Source: DATEAX01 sp035288145
GTDB lineage: Bacteria > Patescibacteriota > UBA1384 > UBA12157 > JAENIV01
Length of the DNA stretch: 25,643 nt
Assembly (NCBI GenBank): GCA_035288145.1
Contig: DATEAX010000051.1
Coordinates: 1-25,643 of the forward strand
Direction of reading: 5' to 3'
Part shown: one piece after another, positions 1-7,998 of the stretch
Position numbering within the stretch: the stretch's first letter is position 1
How the letters are laid out: every line of letters begins with the position of its first letter
Position numbers and translations under genes: made by a program
Notes under the pieces: model-generated
What the model was told of the DNA's origin: nothing
The model's database searches: none
The model's input: the letters and a program-made list of their open reading frames with translations, nothing else

Positions 1-26
1 TAGGAACTGCGGCGAAGCGAGCACCC

Positions 27-54
27 AAAATCGAAAACTGATGCGAGGAATCAG
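27..54 (-). terminator. Weak candidate terminator after the tyrS operon
   Basis: On the minus strand, just past the stop of the unknown protein, CTGAT and ATCAG form a 5-bp stem around a 7-nt loop, followed by TTTT, CGA and TTTT. The short stem makes this weak. The first 70 bases otherwise hold no gene; they contain a loose repeat, GGCGAAGCGAGCACCC and GGCGAAAGCACCC. Confidence 0.3.
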
Positions 55-70
55 GCGAAAGCACCCGGAC

Positions 71-853
71 CTAGTCGGCAGGCCAATGGGCGCGGAGGCA
101 ACGCGCTGGCAATCCCTTTTTGTCCAAGACCTGCTCTTCTAACAGCCAAGTCCAGGTCTGGCTTTCGAAGTGGAAGCCCTCAAGATCAGCGGCAACCTCC
201 ATCAGTAAATATTCTTCCATGGTCAGTCCTTTGAGGTTAAGATTGGGATTCTGGGTATTCTTTTGGTCTAAGATCTCTTGATACTGGGGAAAGGTTTTCC
301 CCATCTCAATTTCAGTCTCCTTTACTTCTTTTTCCGGTCGAAGATAGATAAGATAGGGCTGGTCTGGACGATGACTGGTTTGGGCGTGGTCGGTTTGATT
401 AAGATCTTCTTTCGCTTGGCCGCCAAGATAGATGCCTTCGGAATGATGTTTATCCTCCAAGTAGGTTTTGGCTTTGGAAACCAAATCTTGGCGGGAAATT
501 CGGGGATCCATTAGGAACGAAAAGGTCATTGCTTCTTGGTCGATGGCTTCTTTCTGCTCTGGAGGAGGAAGCAAGATGTTTCCTTCTTGAAGTTCTTGCT
601 GAAGATCAACTTGAAAACCCAAGGTTTCATAGACCTTCTGGCTTACTTTGATGATTTCTTGAATATCAGGGATTTTCGCCGGCTCTCTTTTTTCTTTGGG
701 AATGGTAATGTCTGTCAGTTCCTGCATCAGAGCTTTAATTTGAGCCGTGTCTTTACTCTCGGTTGCCTCTTTTAAAGCGTCTACTAATTCCCGCTGTTTT
801 TGTTCAACGGAAGATTCTTCAACTGTCAATTGTCCTTCTTGTTCAATACTCAT
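71..853 (-). CDS. Unknown soluble protein (260 aa), last gene of the tyrS-VWA operon
   Basis: I do not recognise this family. The protein is acidic and glutamate/glutamine-rich, with no signal peptide or membrane segment. Residues 1-60 are a charged, probably helical stretch; the C-terminal third is better structured, with an EMGKTFPQYQEIL stretch and an aromatic segment (FHFESQTWTWL) near the end. The ATG lies 9 nt after the stop of the VWA gene, so the two are almost certainly co-transcribed, and a link to the VWA protein's role is a reasonable guess. No strong SD is visible. The extreme C-terminus runs into GC-rich, repeat-like DNA, so the last residues may not be conserved. The coding frame is well supported; the function is not. 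Confidence 0.7.
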   Translation of the reverse strand: MSIEQEGQLTVEESSVEQKQRELVDALKEATESKDTAQIKALMQELTDITIPKEKREPAKIPDIQEIIKVSQKVYETLGFQVDLQQELQEGNILLPPPEQKEAIDQEAMTFSFLMDPRISRQDLVSKAKTYLEDKHHSEGIYLGGQAKEDLNQTDHAQTSHRPDQPYLIYLRPEKEVKETEIEMGKTFPQYQEILDQKNTQNPNLNLKGLTMEEYLLMEVAADLEGFHFESQTWTWLLEEQVLDKKGLPARCLRAHWPAD

Positions 854-862
854 ATATAAATC

Positions 863-2821
863 TTACTCTATTTGTTTAATTCTGCTAAATTGGTTTTTCA
901 AAACCTCTAAAAGTCTGTTTGGCAGCTTTGAAACATCAGCTTCTGCAACGGAAAAATCTTTTCCAAAATAGTTTTGAATCGAGCCGGCAATTTCCGAACC
1001 AATGCCGATCCCGATAACAGGAAATTTTTCCTGCCATTTTTCGGAAATCTCCCGCAAATCCCACTCGGCTCCGCTATGTTCGCTAACAGGTTCCGGTTGA
1101 CCATCAGTAACCATAATTAAACATCCTGGGATTCCTTCCTCTAGACTTCTTCGTTCCAATCTTTTAGCTGCCCAATCCAAGGAAAAACCAGCATCGGTAG
1201 CACCATAAAAATCGCTTTCTTGGTCTGGAGTAAGGATACCGATCATCTTTTTCTTGGCAATACCTTTATAATCCTCGCTAAACTTTTTAAGCTCCAATGG
1301 GTGGCCAGCGAAAACCAAAATTTCGAAAGGAATATCTTTTCGAGAAAAGGCCTCAGCCATCATCACCGCTGCTTCCAAAGCCGAAGGGATTCGACTCTGA
1401 TTATACATCGAGCCGGAAATATCAACTAATAAAGTAAAGGCGGCTGTTCTTGTCTCTTGAATTTCCCGAGATTTGAAAAAATGGCCGTGTTCGGTGGCAA
1501 CTTCTCGGGCTAATTTTTTCGCATCAATTCTTGCCCCACGAGGTTTTCCGGAAGTCCAACCCAATTCTTTTTTGGGCGGAAAAGTTCTCTCGATATCTTT
1601 GACCAATTGTTTGATGTATTGCTCAACCTTCTGGCGATGCTCATTGTAGACTCTTTGTTCTCCTTCAGTCAGGCCTGTTTTTCTTTCTCTCAAAACTGTT
1701 GCTTGACCATGGAGGACTTGAGCTCTTTGCTGGGCTTCTTGCTTTTCTCTTTCGACTTTTTCTTTTTCTTCTTGGGTAGTTTTTTTCTCTTCCTCGTCCG
1801 CGTTTTGGATATCTTCTTGAGCAATCTCTTTGAAACGAATCTGCGACTCGCCATTTTCATCTTGATAAGTTTCAGTTGAGCGAGAGCCTGTTTTCTGGTT
1901 GAAGTCGTTTTCGGCTTCCGAAAGTTTCTGCCTGGCTTTCTGGCGGTAATCTTCTTTCTCTCCCTCGTTCAAATCATCGAAATTTTGCGGTTCTCTTTGG
2001 GGTTGCTTTTGGGTTTGCTCTTCTTGAAACTGGTTTTTGGCTTCTTCATCAATATATTGATCAACTAATTTTTTGTATTCCGACCAAATTTCTTCCTGGA
2101 GGATCTTCGAATGCTCTTTGGCACCTACTTGATAGCTCCTATCCAGGGCATTGGAGGTTCTTTCTAAAATTTCTATCACCGCTTGATTAGTGATTTTTGC
2201 TTCTAAATCTTTTAGCGACTCGATGGAAGTGAAGTCCCTAGCCCATCGGCTCATCGCTAACGCGGCATACTGCAAAGGCGTCGGTGCTTCCTGAATTTTT
2301 TGGAAAAACTGGCCCAAATCCTCTTGATATATTCCTGCCAGCCGTTCTTTGGCGGTCTCGGAACCGGCAGCCTCCAGGTTATTGATCCGACAATCGTTGG
2401 TCGAATTAAATAAAGTATGAAAATCTTCTGGTTTGTAACTTTCGTTTAAAGCCATCTTTTGGCCGGAAAGCAAAGCTCGGAAACTAGAAAATTTCATTTC
2501 CGCAATCTCGTGACGCAGAACGCCAAAAATATATTCATCACTTCGAGTCTGTAAATCTTTTTCCGGATAACTTAACCGATCTGGTGTCAATAATTTTTGA
2601 TCAAGCGCATCTAAATCAACGTCAGCTAATTTAAGTTGCTGAACGCTTTCAGGTAAAGAGCAAGCCCATCTTTGCCCCGGTAAAACCCTGACGCCAAAAT
2701 TGCCCGTAAAGGAGCGGGAAATAAATTGCATTTTTTCTTTAATTCGTGCTATCTCTTCCGGAGTGCGAATTGATTCTGGAGCCGTTTCTAGATTTTGAAT
2801 GTTCTCTCGCTCAAGATTCAT
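863..2821 (-). CDS. VWA-domain protein, CobT-like / putative metallopeptidase-like architecture (652 aa)
   Basis: The C-terminal third (about residues 460-645) is a von Willebrand factor A domain with a MIDAS metal site: DISGS at 467-471, a threonine in FYGATDAG further on, and an aspartate in MVTDGQ. The middle (about 240-390) is a long charged, Glu/Gln/Lys-rich, probably coiled-coil linker. The N-terminal part has LRHEIAEM, with His104 and Glu105, which resembles the HExxH helix found in some VWA-linked predicted zinc peptidases, but the second histidine is replaced by Glu. The overall plan (helical N-domain, acidic linker, C-terminal VWA) is that of CobT/BatA-like scaffolds that often work with MoxR-type AAA+ ATPases; no such ATPase lies in this window. 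ATG start with AGGA 6 nt upstream, 15 nt after the tyrS stop. The VWA call is firm; the substrate is unknown. Confidence 0.8.
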   Translation of the reverse strand: MNLERENIQNLETAPESIRTPEEIARIKEKMQFISRSFTGNFGVRVLPGQRWACSLPESVQQLKLADVDLDALDQKLLTPDRLSYPEKDLQTRSDEYIFGVLRHEIAEMKFSSFRALLSGQKMALNESYKPEDFHTLFNSTNDCRINNLEAAGSETAKERLAGIYQEDLGQFFQKIQEAPTPLQYAALAMSRWARDFTSIESLKDLEAKITNQAVIEILERTSNALDRSYQVGAKEHSKILQEEIWSEYKKLVDQYIDEEAKNQFQEEQTQKQPQREPQNFDDLNEGEKEDYRQKARQKLSEAENDFNQKTGSRSTETYQDENGESQIRFKEIAQEDIQNADEEEKKTTQEEKEKVEREKQEAQQRAQVLHGQATVLRERKTGLTEGEQRVYNEHRQKVEQYIKQLVKDIERTFPPKKELGWTSGKPRGARIDAKKLAREVATEHGHFFKSREIQETRTAAFTLLVDISGSMYNQSRIPSALEAAVMMAEAFSRKDIPFEILVFAGHPLELKKFSEDYKGIAKKKMIGILTPDQESDFYGATDAGFSLDWAAKRLERRSLEEGIPGCLIMVTDGQPEPVSEHSGAEWDLREISEKWQEKFPVIGIGIGSEIAGSIQNYFGKDFSVAEADVSKLPNRLLEVLKNQFSRIKQIE

Positions 2822-2836
2822 ACAAGATCCTATTTC

Positions 2837-4069
2837 CTATTTCTTAATTCTTACAAACTTTCTTTTGCCGACTCGAATAATCATTTGATCTTTCAATTCA
2901 ATACTTTTTTGAGGATCAATAATTTTAATTCCCTCAACTTCCACTCCTCCATGTTCGATTAACCTCCGTGCTTCGGATTTAGAAATATCTTTAAATAACT
3001 CTACTATCAATCCTATTAAAGTATAATTGACTTTGTTATCTTCCATTACCCTTCCTTCTATCTCCGATGGCCTTTCACGATCGCGAAAAACCCTATCAAA
3101 CTCCCCTGCCGCTCTTTCGGCATCATCAGCTGAATGATACATTTCGACAATTACTTTTGCCAATTGGGCTTTAACCTCCCGCGGATTTTTTCCTTCTTTT
3201 AGTTCTTTTTCGATAATTTTCAGCGCCTCCATCGTCACATCAGTGCAGAGTTCGTAATAGTGCATAATCAAATTGTCCGGAATAGACATAATTTTGCCGT
3301 ACATATCGGTCGGAGAATCGCTGATGGCGATGTAATTCCCCAACGACTTGGACATTTTTTCTTTGCCGTCAAGTCCGACAAGATACTTCATCATCACAAT
3401 ATCCTGCTCCGCTTGACCATAGGCCTTCTGCATTTGGCGACCCATCAAAAGATTAAACTTTTGGTCTGCCCCGCCGAGTTCAACGTCAGCCCGGACCGCG
3501 ACCGAATCAAAACCTTGAAGCAAAGGATATATTTCTTCATGAACCATAAATGGCTGCTTTTTTTGCAAACGCTGGCGAAAGGTCTCATGCTCCATCACTT
3601 GGGCAACGGAGACCTTCGAGGTCAATTCAAAAATTTTTTCCAAATCAAATTTTTTATACCAATCGCTTTGAAGATGAATTTCGGTTTTTTCGCGATCAAG
3701 AATACGAAAGGCCTGACTAAAAAAGACATTGGTATTTTTCTTGACTGTTTTTTCATCAATAAATTCCCGAGTTTTCTCTTTCGCCGACGGATCGCCGATT
3801 CTGGCGGTATAATCGCCAATTATGAAGACGGCTTGATGACCTAAATCCTGAAAGGCCTTAAGCTTTCTAATGGGAACAGCATGGCCCAAATGAATATCTT
3901 TCTTATTCGGATCGATGCCATATTTAATCCGCAGCTTTTTTTCGGATTTAAGCTTTCCTTCAAGCGAAGATTTTACGATAATTTCTTCTATCCCCCGCTC
4001 CAATAGTTCATCAACCCTTCGATTTCCACTCGGGGTTGACACTGAGCTTGTCGCAGTGTCAATAGTCAT
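2837..4069 (-). CDS. tyrS: Tyrosyl-tRNA synthetase
   Basis: Class I aminoacyl-tRNA synthetase that charges tRNA-Tyr in the cytoplasm. The Rossmann-fold catalytic domain has the HIGH-type signature HLGH at 60-63 followed by VPIRKL and GDYTARIGDPS, and the KMSKS loop at 238-242. The last 65 residues form an S4 RNA-binding domain (SEARRLIEHGGVEVEG). The length of 410 aa is normal for the TyrZ-like branch. The ATG has only a weak GGGAG four bases upstream. The first 15 codons overlap an inverted repeat (4036-4062) and look unconserved, so the native start could have been further in, near residue 19. First gene of an operon with the VWA and unknown proteins, behind a long structured leader. Confidence 0.95.
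   Translation of the reverse strand: MTIDTATSSVSTPSGNRRVDELLERGIEEIIVKSSLEGKLKSEKKLRIKYGIDPNKKDIHLGHAVPIRKLKAFQDLGHQAVFIIGDYTARIGDPSAKEKTREFIDEKTVKKNTNVFFSQAFRILDREKTEIHLQSDWYKKFDLEKIFELTSKVSVAQVMEHETFRQRLQKKQPFMVHEEIYPLLQGFDSVAVRADVELGGADQKFNLLMGRQMQKAYGQAEQDIVMMKYLVGLDGKEKMSKSLGNYIAISDSPTDMYGKIMSIPDNLIMHYYELCTDVTMEALKIIEKELKEGKNPREVKAQLAKVIVEMYHSADDAERAAGEFDRVFRDRERPSEIEGRVMEDNKVNYTLIGLIVELFKDISKSEARRLIEHGGVEVEGIKIIDPQKSIELKDQMIIRVGKRKFVRIKK
4036..4062. repeat. REP-like inverted repeat overlapping the tyrS start
   Basis: TTGACACTG and CAGTGTCAA make a perfect 9-bp stem around a 9-nt loop (AGCTTGTCG on the plus strand). The core CACTGAGCTTGTCG resembles a palindromic repeat scattered through many environmental bacterial genomes; that recollection is not checked here. 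It encodes tyrS residues 3-11. On the mRNA it would fold immediately after the start codon. Confidence 0.5.
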
Positions 4070-4081
4070 TTTTCTCCCTAG

Positions 4082-4175
4082 GCCGCAACTTAATTGCGAC
4101 CGGGCGGTCCGATGTTACATCAGACTTCGCCCCCACTGCCCTGTCAAGGGCCGGGCGGCTTCATTTATATGAAGC
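4082..4175 (-). promoter_or_regulatory. Structured four-hairpin 5' leader of tyrS (candidate regulatory RNA)
   Basis: In transcript order the leader has hairpin 1 (4175-4158, 7-bp stem GCTTCAT/ATGAAGC), hairpin 2 (4151-4138, GCCCT/AGGGC), hairpin 3 (4125-4107, GTC+GATG stems with one mismatch) and hairpin 4 (4100-4082, CGCAA/TTGCG). The same 8-nt junction, CCGCCCGG, joins hairpins 1-2 and 3-4, while between hairpins 2 and 3 lies GGGGGCG, whose GGGCG can pair with CGCCC of either junction. This suggests two mutually exclusive folds. No T-box sequence (AGGGTGG-ACCGCG type) is present. A function in tyrS control is inference. Confidence 0.45.
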
Positions 4176-4183
4176 AAAACGCC

Positions 4184-4212
4184 TTTACATCTTCTATTTT
4201 ACCGCTTATAAT
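4184..4212 (+). promoter_or_regulatory. Promoter of the class A PBP gene
   Basis: TTTACA (4184-4189), a 17-nt spacer and a perfect TATAAT (4207-4212). The start point would fall near 4219, giving a leader of about 40 nt. This is the best sigma-70-type promoter in the window. Confidence 0.65.
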
Positions 4213-4225
4213 GTTAAAATGTAAA
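4196..4225 (-). promoter_or_regulatory. Promoter of the tyrS operon
   Basis: TTTACA (4225-4220), an 18-nt spacer and TAAAAT (4201-4196) on the minus strand. Transcription would start near 4189 and give a leader of about 120 nt. It overlaps the promoter of the class A PBP gene on the other strand. Confidence 0.5.
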
Positions 4226-4240
4226 GGACGCCAAGCGTCC
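4226..4240 (+). promoter_or_regulatory. Small hairpin in the PBP leader, next to the SD
   Basis: GGACGC-CAA-GCGTCC forms a 6-bp stem with a 3-nt loop near the 5' end of the predicted transcript. It ends 5 nt before the AAGGA SD (4246-4250). It may protect the 5' end or tune initiation; this is inference. Confidence 0.35.
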
Positions 4241-4258
4241 AAGTAAAGGAAAACCTTG

Positions 4259-7048
4259 ATGAGATTAAAAAGAATTTTCCCCTTTCACAATCCCTTAAAT
4301 ATTCAAAAGATTCTCCATCCCAATAAACGCAAGCTGAAAATTTGGTCTTTGCGGACAGTTTTAGGTTTCATCCTGTTGATTCTTCTGATGTTTGCCTGGT
4401 ATGCCAAGGATCTTCCCACCCCAGGAAAAATCAAGCGTCGCCAAGCGGCGGCGGCGACGCAAATTTTTGACCGTAACGGCAACGAACTTTACGCCATCCA
4501 TGGCGACACCAAAAGAATTATGGTTAATACGCCGGATATTCCCGATGTTGTCAAAAAAGCCACTATGACCGCCGAGGACCGCAATTTTTATAAGCACCAC
4601 GGCATCAATATCCGCTCAATCGGCCGGGCCTTTCTTTATAATTTAAGCCATAAAAATAGCATTCAGGGCGGCTCAACCATCACCCAGCAATTTGTTAAGA
4701 ATGCCCTGTTGGACCCGAAGAGGACTTGGACCAGAAAAATTAAAGAATTAATTTTATCAATCGAGATTGAAATTATGTATTCCAAAGAAGAAATCTTGAC
4801 GATGTACCTCAACGAAATCCCCTACGGTTCCAATACTTACGGGATAGAAGCCGCCTCGGAGACTTTCTTAGGTAAACACGCCAGGGATCTCAACCTGTCC
4901 GAAGCCGCCACCCTCGCGGCTTTACCAAAAGCGCCAAGCTACTATTCTCCTTACGGTATTCATCCGGACAAACGCGAAGCCCGCGTCAATTGGGTTTTGG
5001 ATTCTATGGCCGATTTGAATTACATCTCGCGGGATGAAGCCAATGTGGCTAAAAAGGACGCCAAGAATCTCAAATTTATCCCCCGCAAAGAAAATATTTC
5101 TGCTCCCCATTTTGTGATGTATATCAAAGATTTACTCGTCGATAAATTCGGGGAACAAGCGGTTGAGGAGGGAGGACTGAAGGTCACCACCACCCTAGAT
5201 GGCGATGTTCAAAAAAAAGCCGAAGAATCTGTCCAGTCCGGCGCCGCCAGAAGATTTGATTCGATTGATGCTTCTAACGCCTCATTGGTGGCAATTGACC
5301 CTAAAACCGGCCAGATCCTCGCTATGGTCGGCTCCCGCGACTTTTTCGACCAGGCGATTGATGGTCAAGTCAATGTTGCCATCTCCGAGCGTCAGCCCGG
5401 CTCGGCTTTTAAACCGGTTGTCTATGCGACTTCCTTTAAAAAACAATACAATCCGGCTTTTACTTTATGGGATGTCACCACTGACTTTGGCAACTATGCG
5501 CCCAAAAACTACGACGGCACGGTTCGCGGACCGGTAAGCATGCGCCAGGCATTGGCCGGCTCGCTTAATATTCCCGCGGTCAAAACCCTCTATCTGGCGG
5601 GATTGGATAATGTCTTGGACCAGGCGCACAAGATGGGCATTACCACCTTAAATGACCGTAACCGTTACGGTTTATCCCTTGTTCTGGGAGGGGGCGAAAT
5701 CAAACTTCTGGATTTAACCACCGCTTATGGGGTTTTCGCCAATAATGGCACGCTCTCGGAGACAACGCCATTTTTGAAAATTGTCGATGCCAAGGACAAA
5801 GTTCTCGAGGAATACAAAGAAAATAAAAAAGAGGTTCTAGACCCGCAAATAAGCTACCAGATTTCTTCTATTCTCTCAGACAATGGGGCGCGCGCCTATA
5901 TCTTTGGCTCACGTTCAGCCCTTTACTTTGGCGACCGTCAAGTGGCCGCCAAAACCGGTACCACCTCGGAATATCGGGATGCCTGGACGTTTGGCTATAC
6001 CCCTCAAATCGTCGCCGGTGTTTGGGTGGGCAATAACGACAACGCGCCGATGACCGCCGGCGCCGCCGGGGCGATGGCCGCCGCGCCGATTTGGCATGAT
6101 TTTATGGAAGGTTATCTTTCGGGGAAACCGGCGGAAGATTTTCCCCTGCCTTCGGCAATCCAGGAATTTACCGTTGACAAATACACCAACAAACTGCCTT
6201 CAGGAGGTGAAACCGTCACCGATATTTTCTCGAGCTGGCAAATTCCCAAAGAACGTTCACAGAATGTCGGTAAAGTCCGCATTGATAAATTTACCGGGCA
6301 CTTGGCCACCGATGATTGCCCGGAGCAATTTACCGAGGAAAAAATAATTATGAATATTCATTCCGAACTGCCAGAAAATCCCAATTGGGAACGGCCGGTG
6401 AGAGCTTTTGCTTCCGGAATGGGAATAATTATCACCGCACCGCCGGAAGGCGAGGAAACCTGCGTGGGCCTCACCAATAAAACTTCGATTGATATTCAAA
6501 GCCCGGCCAATAATAGTACGGTCAGCGGCGTCTTTACGATTTCCGCGAGCGTCAGTTCGGCAGTGGCAATTCAAAAAGTGGAGTTCTTAATTGATAATAC
6601 TTTAATCGGCACCGATACCTTAAAACCGTATTCTGTCACCTATAATGCCAACAATTTATCTTCTGGAAAACACCGAATTTCCGTTTCTGTCACTGACGCC
6701 AGTGGTCTCACCAGTTCCGATTCGATTGTGATTAATAAAGTGAGCGGACCCGATACTTCCCCGCCCGGACCGGTGAGTGCCGTCAGAATAAATCCCAGAC
6801 CAAATTATGCTGATGTTTATTGGACCAATCCGGGGGATGCTGATTTAACCCTGATTAAAATTTATCTTTCCCAGAGCCGGAATTCTCTGGGAAGCGTCAA
6901 AGCAAGAATTGATGCGAAAGGTAGTCAGCAATCCACGCAGATCTCGGGTCTTGCTAATGGAAAAACTTATTATTTAACCTTTCGAACGGTTGACGCCAAG
7001 GGCAATGAAAACACTGATTCGACCAAATATGAACTAACCACCCTTTAG
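4259..7048 (+). CDS. Class A penicillin-binding protein (PBP1A) with C-terminal Ig-like and FN3 domains
   Basis: Bifunctional peptidoglycan synthase: glycosyltransferase (GT51) plus transpeptidase. Residues 33-50 form the N-terminal membrane anchor. The GT51 domain has the catalytic Glu106 in TAEDRNFY and GGSTITQQ. The transpeptidase has SAFK (Ser382 nucleophile), SLN (Ser435) and KTGT (Lys565). After the catalytic core come a bacterial Ig-like domain (about 742-830) and a fibronectin type III domain (about 834-928), making the 929-aa protein longer than a minimal PBP1A. ATG at 4259 is preferred because AAGGA sits 8 nt upstream; a TTG directly before it would add one residue. The gene is alone on the plus strand here and its TAG overlaps the stop of the converging PIN/TRAM gene. 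Confidence 0.95.
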   Translation: MRLKRIFPFHNPLNIQKILHPNKRKLKIWSLRTVLGFILLILLMFAWYAKDLPTPGKIKRRQAAAATQIFDRNGNELYAIHGDTKRIMVNTPDIPDVVKKATMTAEDRNFYKHHGINIRSIGRAFLYNLSHKNSIQGGSTITQQFVKNALLDPKRTWTRKIKELILSIEIEIMYSKEEILTMYLNEIPYGSNTYGIEAASETFLGKHARDLNLSEAATLAALPKAPSYYSPYGIHPDKREARVNWVLDSMADLNYISRDEANVAKKDAKNLKFIPRKENISAPHFVMYIKDLLVDKFGEQAVEEGGLKVTTTLDGDVQKKAEESVQSGAARRFDSIDASNASLVAIDPKTGQILAMVGSRDFFDQAIDGQVNVAISERQPGSAFKPVVYATSFKKQYNPAFTLWDVTTDFGNYAPKNYDGTVRGPVSMRQALAGSLNIPAVKTLYLAGLDNVLDQAHKMGITTLNDRNRYGLSLVLGGGEIKLLDLTTAYGVFANNGTLSETTPFLKIVDAKDKVLEEYKENKKEVLDPQISYQISSILSDNGARAYIFGSRSALYFGDRQVAAKTGTTSEYRDAWTFGYTPQIVAGVWVGNNDNAPMTAGAAGAMAAAPIWHDFMEGYLSGKPAEDFPLPSAIQEFTVDKYTNKLPSGGETVTDIFSSWQIPKERSQNVGKVRIDKFTGHLATDDCPEQFTEEKIIMNIHSELPENPNWERPVRAFASGMGIIITAPPEGEETCVGLTNKTSIDIQSPANNSTVSGVFTISASVSSAVAIQKVEFLIDNTLIGTDTLKPYSVTYNANNLSSGKHRISVSVTDASGLTSSDSIVINKVSGPDTSPPGPVSAVRINPRPNYADVYWTNPGDADLTLIKIYLSQSRNSLGSVKARIDAKGSQQSTQISGLANGKTYYLTFRTVDAKGNENTDSTKYELTTL

Positions 7049-7998
7049 GCCGAAAGCTTGCGCCCAGGCTTTCGCGGTTGGACAAAAATCATTTTCCCCG
7101 CCACCGTGTGATAAATGCGGACGACCTCGCAGGAAATTTGTGACCCTACTAAATTTTCTCCGCCCTCAACGACAATCATCGTGCCGTCTGGTAAATAGCC
7201 GACGCCCTGACCAGATTCTTTTCCTTTTTGAATAATTTTAACCAAAATTTCTTCCCCGGGAATGAGGGATGATTTTAAGCTCTCGGCCAATTCGTTAACA
7301 TTCAAAACCTCAACTTTCTGAATTTTGGCAATGCGGTTTAAATTGTAGTCAACGGTGATAATTTTGGCATGTCTTTTTTTGGCGACTTTAATCAACCGCT
7401 GGTCAACCGGCTCGCGGGCATTTTCCATATCGTCAATGATTTCTAAAAGAATTTTGGAATTGCGCTGCATCCGATCGAGCGCCTCAAGACCCCGACGGCC
7501 TTTGGCCCGTCTTAGAGGATCGTCGGAATCGGCAACATTCTGAAGTTCCCGCAAAACAAATTGAGGAATAAACATCTTCGCCAAAATAAATCCCGTTTGG
7601 GCGATTTGTTCCAAACGGCCGTCAATCAAAGACGAAGTATCAAGTATAATTAACTCGGTCCCAACTTCCTCTTGGCCAAAAATTTTAGTCATTAATTTAT
7701 GAAAAAATTCCCCCGCCGGTCTTGACTGGGCAATAAATAAATCCAGGGTCGCAACGGTGATGAAAACACTGACAATCATCGGCACCCACGTCCCATAAAC
7801 TCCCGGTAATTTAGAAAGGGGCGCCGCCGCCAGCGACCCGATGAGCAGGCCAACGATGATTCCTGCCAGCCCCATAAAGAAATAGGGGAAAGAAATCTTT
7901 AAAAGTTTCCGGGTTAAGATTTGCAAGGTAATAGCAACCACCAGAACAATTAAAAAAATTGTCACATTCGTCTGCTCTGGACCGGTAATATTAAACAC
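7045..7998 (-). CDS. Membrane-anchored PIN-TRAM domain protein (YacL-like)
   Basis: Three hydrophobic segments (about 12-29, 36-58 and 70-90) are followed by a PIN ribonuclease fold with acidic residues Asp120 and Asp126 (LDTSSLIDGR), Glu151 (LRELQ) and Asp217 (TVDYN), then a TRAM RNA-binding domain from about 240 to 312. This is the architecture of Bacillus YacL; the family is thought to act on RNA or nucleic acid at the membrane, but the substrate is not known. I chose the GTG at 7998: GGAGG lies 4 nt upstream and the GTG overlaps the radA stop by 8 nt, suggesting translational coupling. An in-frame ATG at 8049 would add 17 residues lying entirely over radA. In Firmicutes yacL also neighbours radA, which supports the call. 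Confidence 0.88.
   Translation of the reverse strand: MFNITGPEQTNVTIFLIVLVVAITLQILTRKLLKISFPYFFMGLAGIIVGLLIGSLAAAPLSKLPGVYGTWVPMIVSVFITVATLDLFIAQSRPAGEFFHKLMTKIFGQEEVGTELIILDTSSLIDGRLEQIAQTGFILAKMFIPQFVLRELQNVADSDDPLRRAKGRRGLEALDRMQRNSKILLEIIDDMENAREPVDQRLIKVAKKRHAKIITVDYNLNRIAKIQKVEVLNVNELAESLKSSLIPGEEILVKIIQKGKESGQGVGYLPDGTMIVVEGGENLVGSQISCEVVRIYHTVAGKMIFVQPRKPGRKLSA

Noticed and set aside
3260..3844. A 194-codon plus-strand open frame opposite tyrS
   Set aside because: It lies wholly antisense to a clearly conserved gene and has no SD or recognisable motif.
4069..4190. T-box riboswitch before tyrS
   Set aside because: The conserved T-box sequence and an antiterminator/terminator pair are not visible; the GGGGGCG segment does not match.
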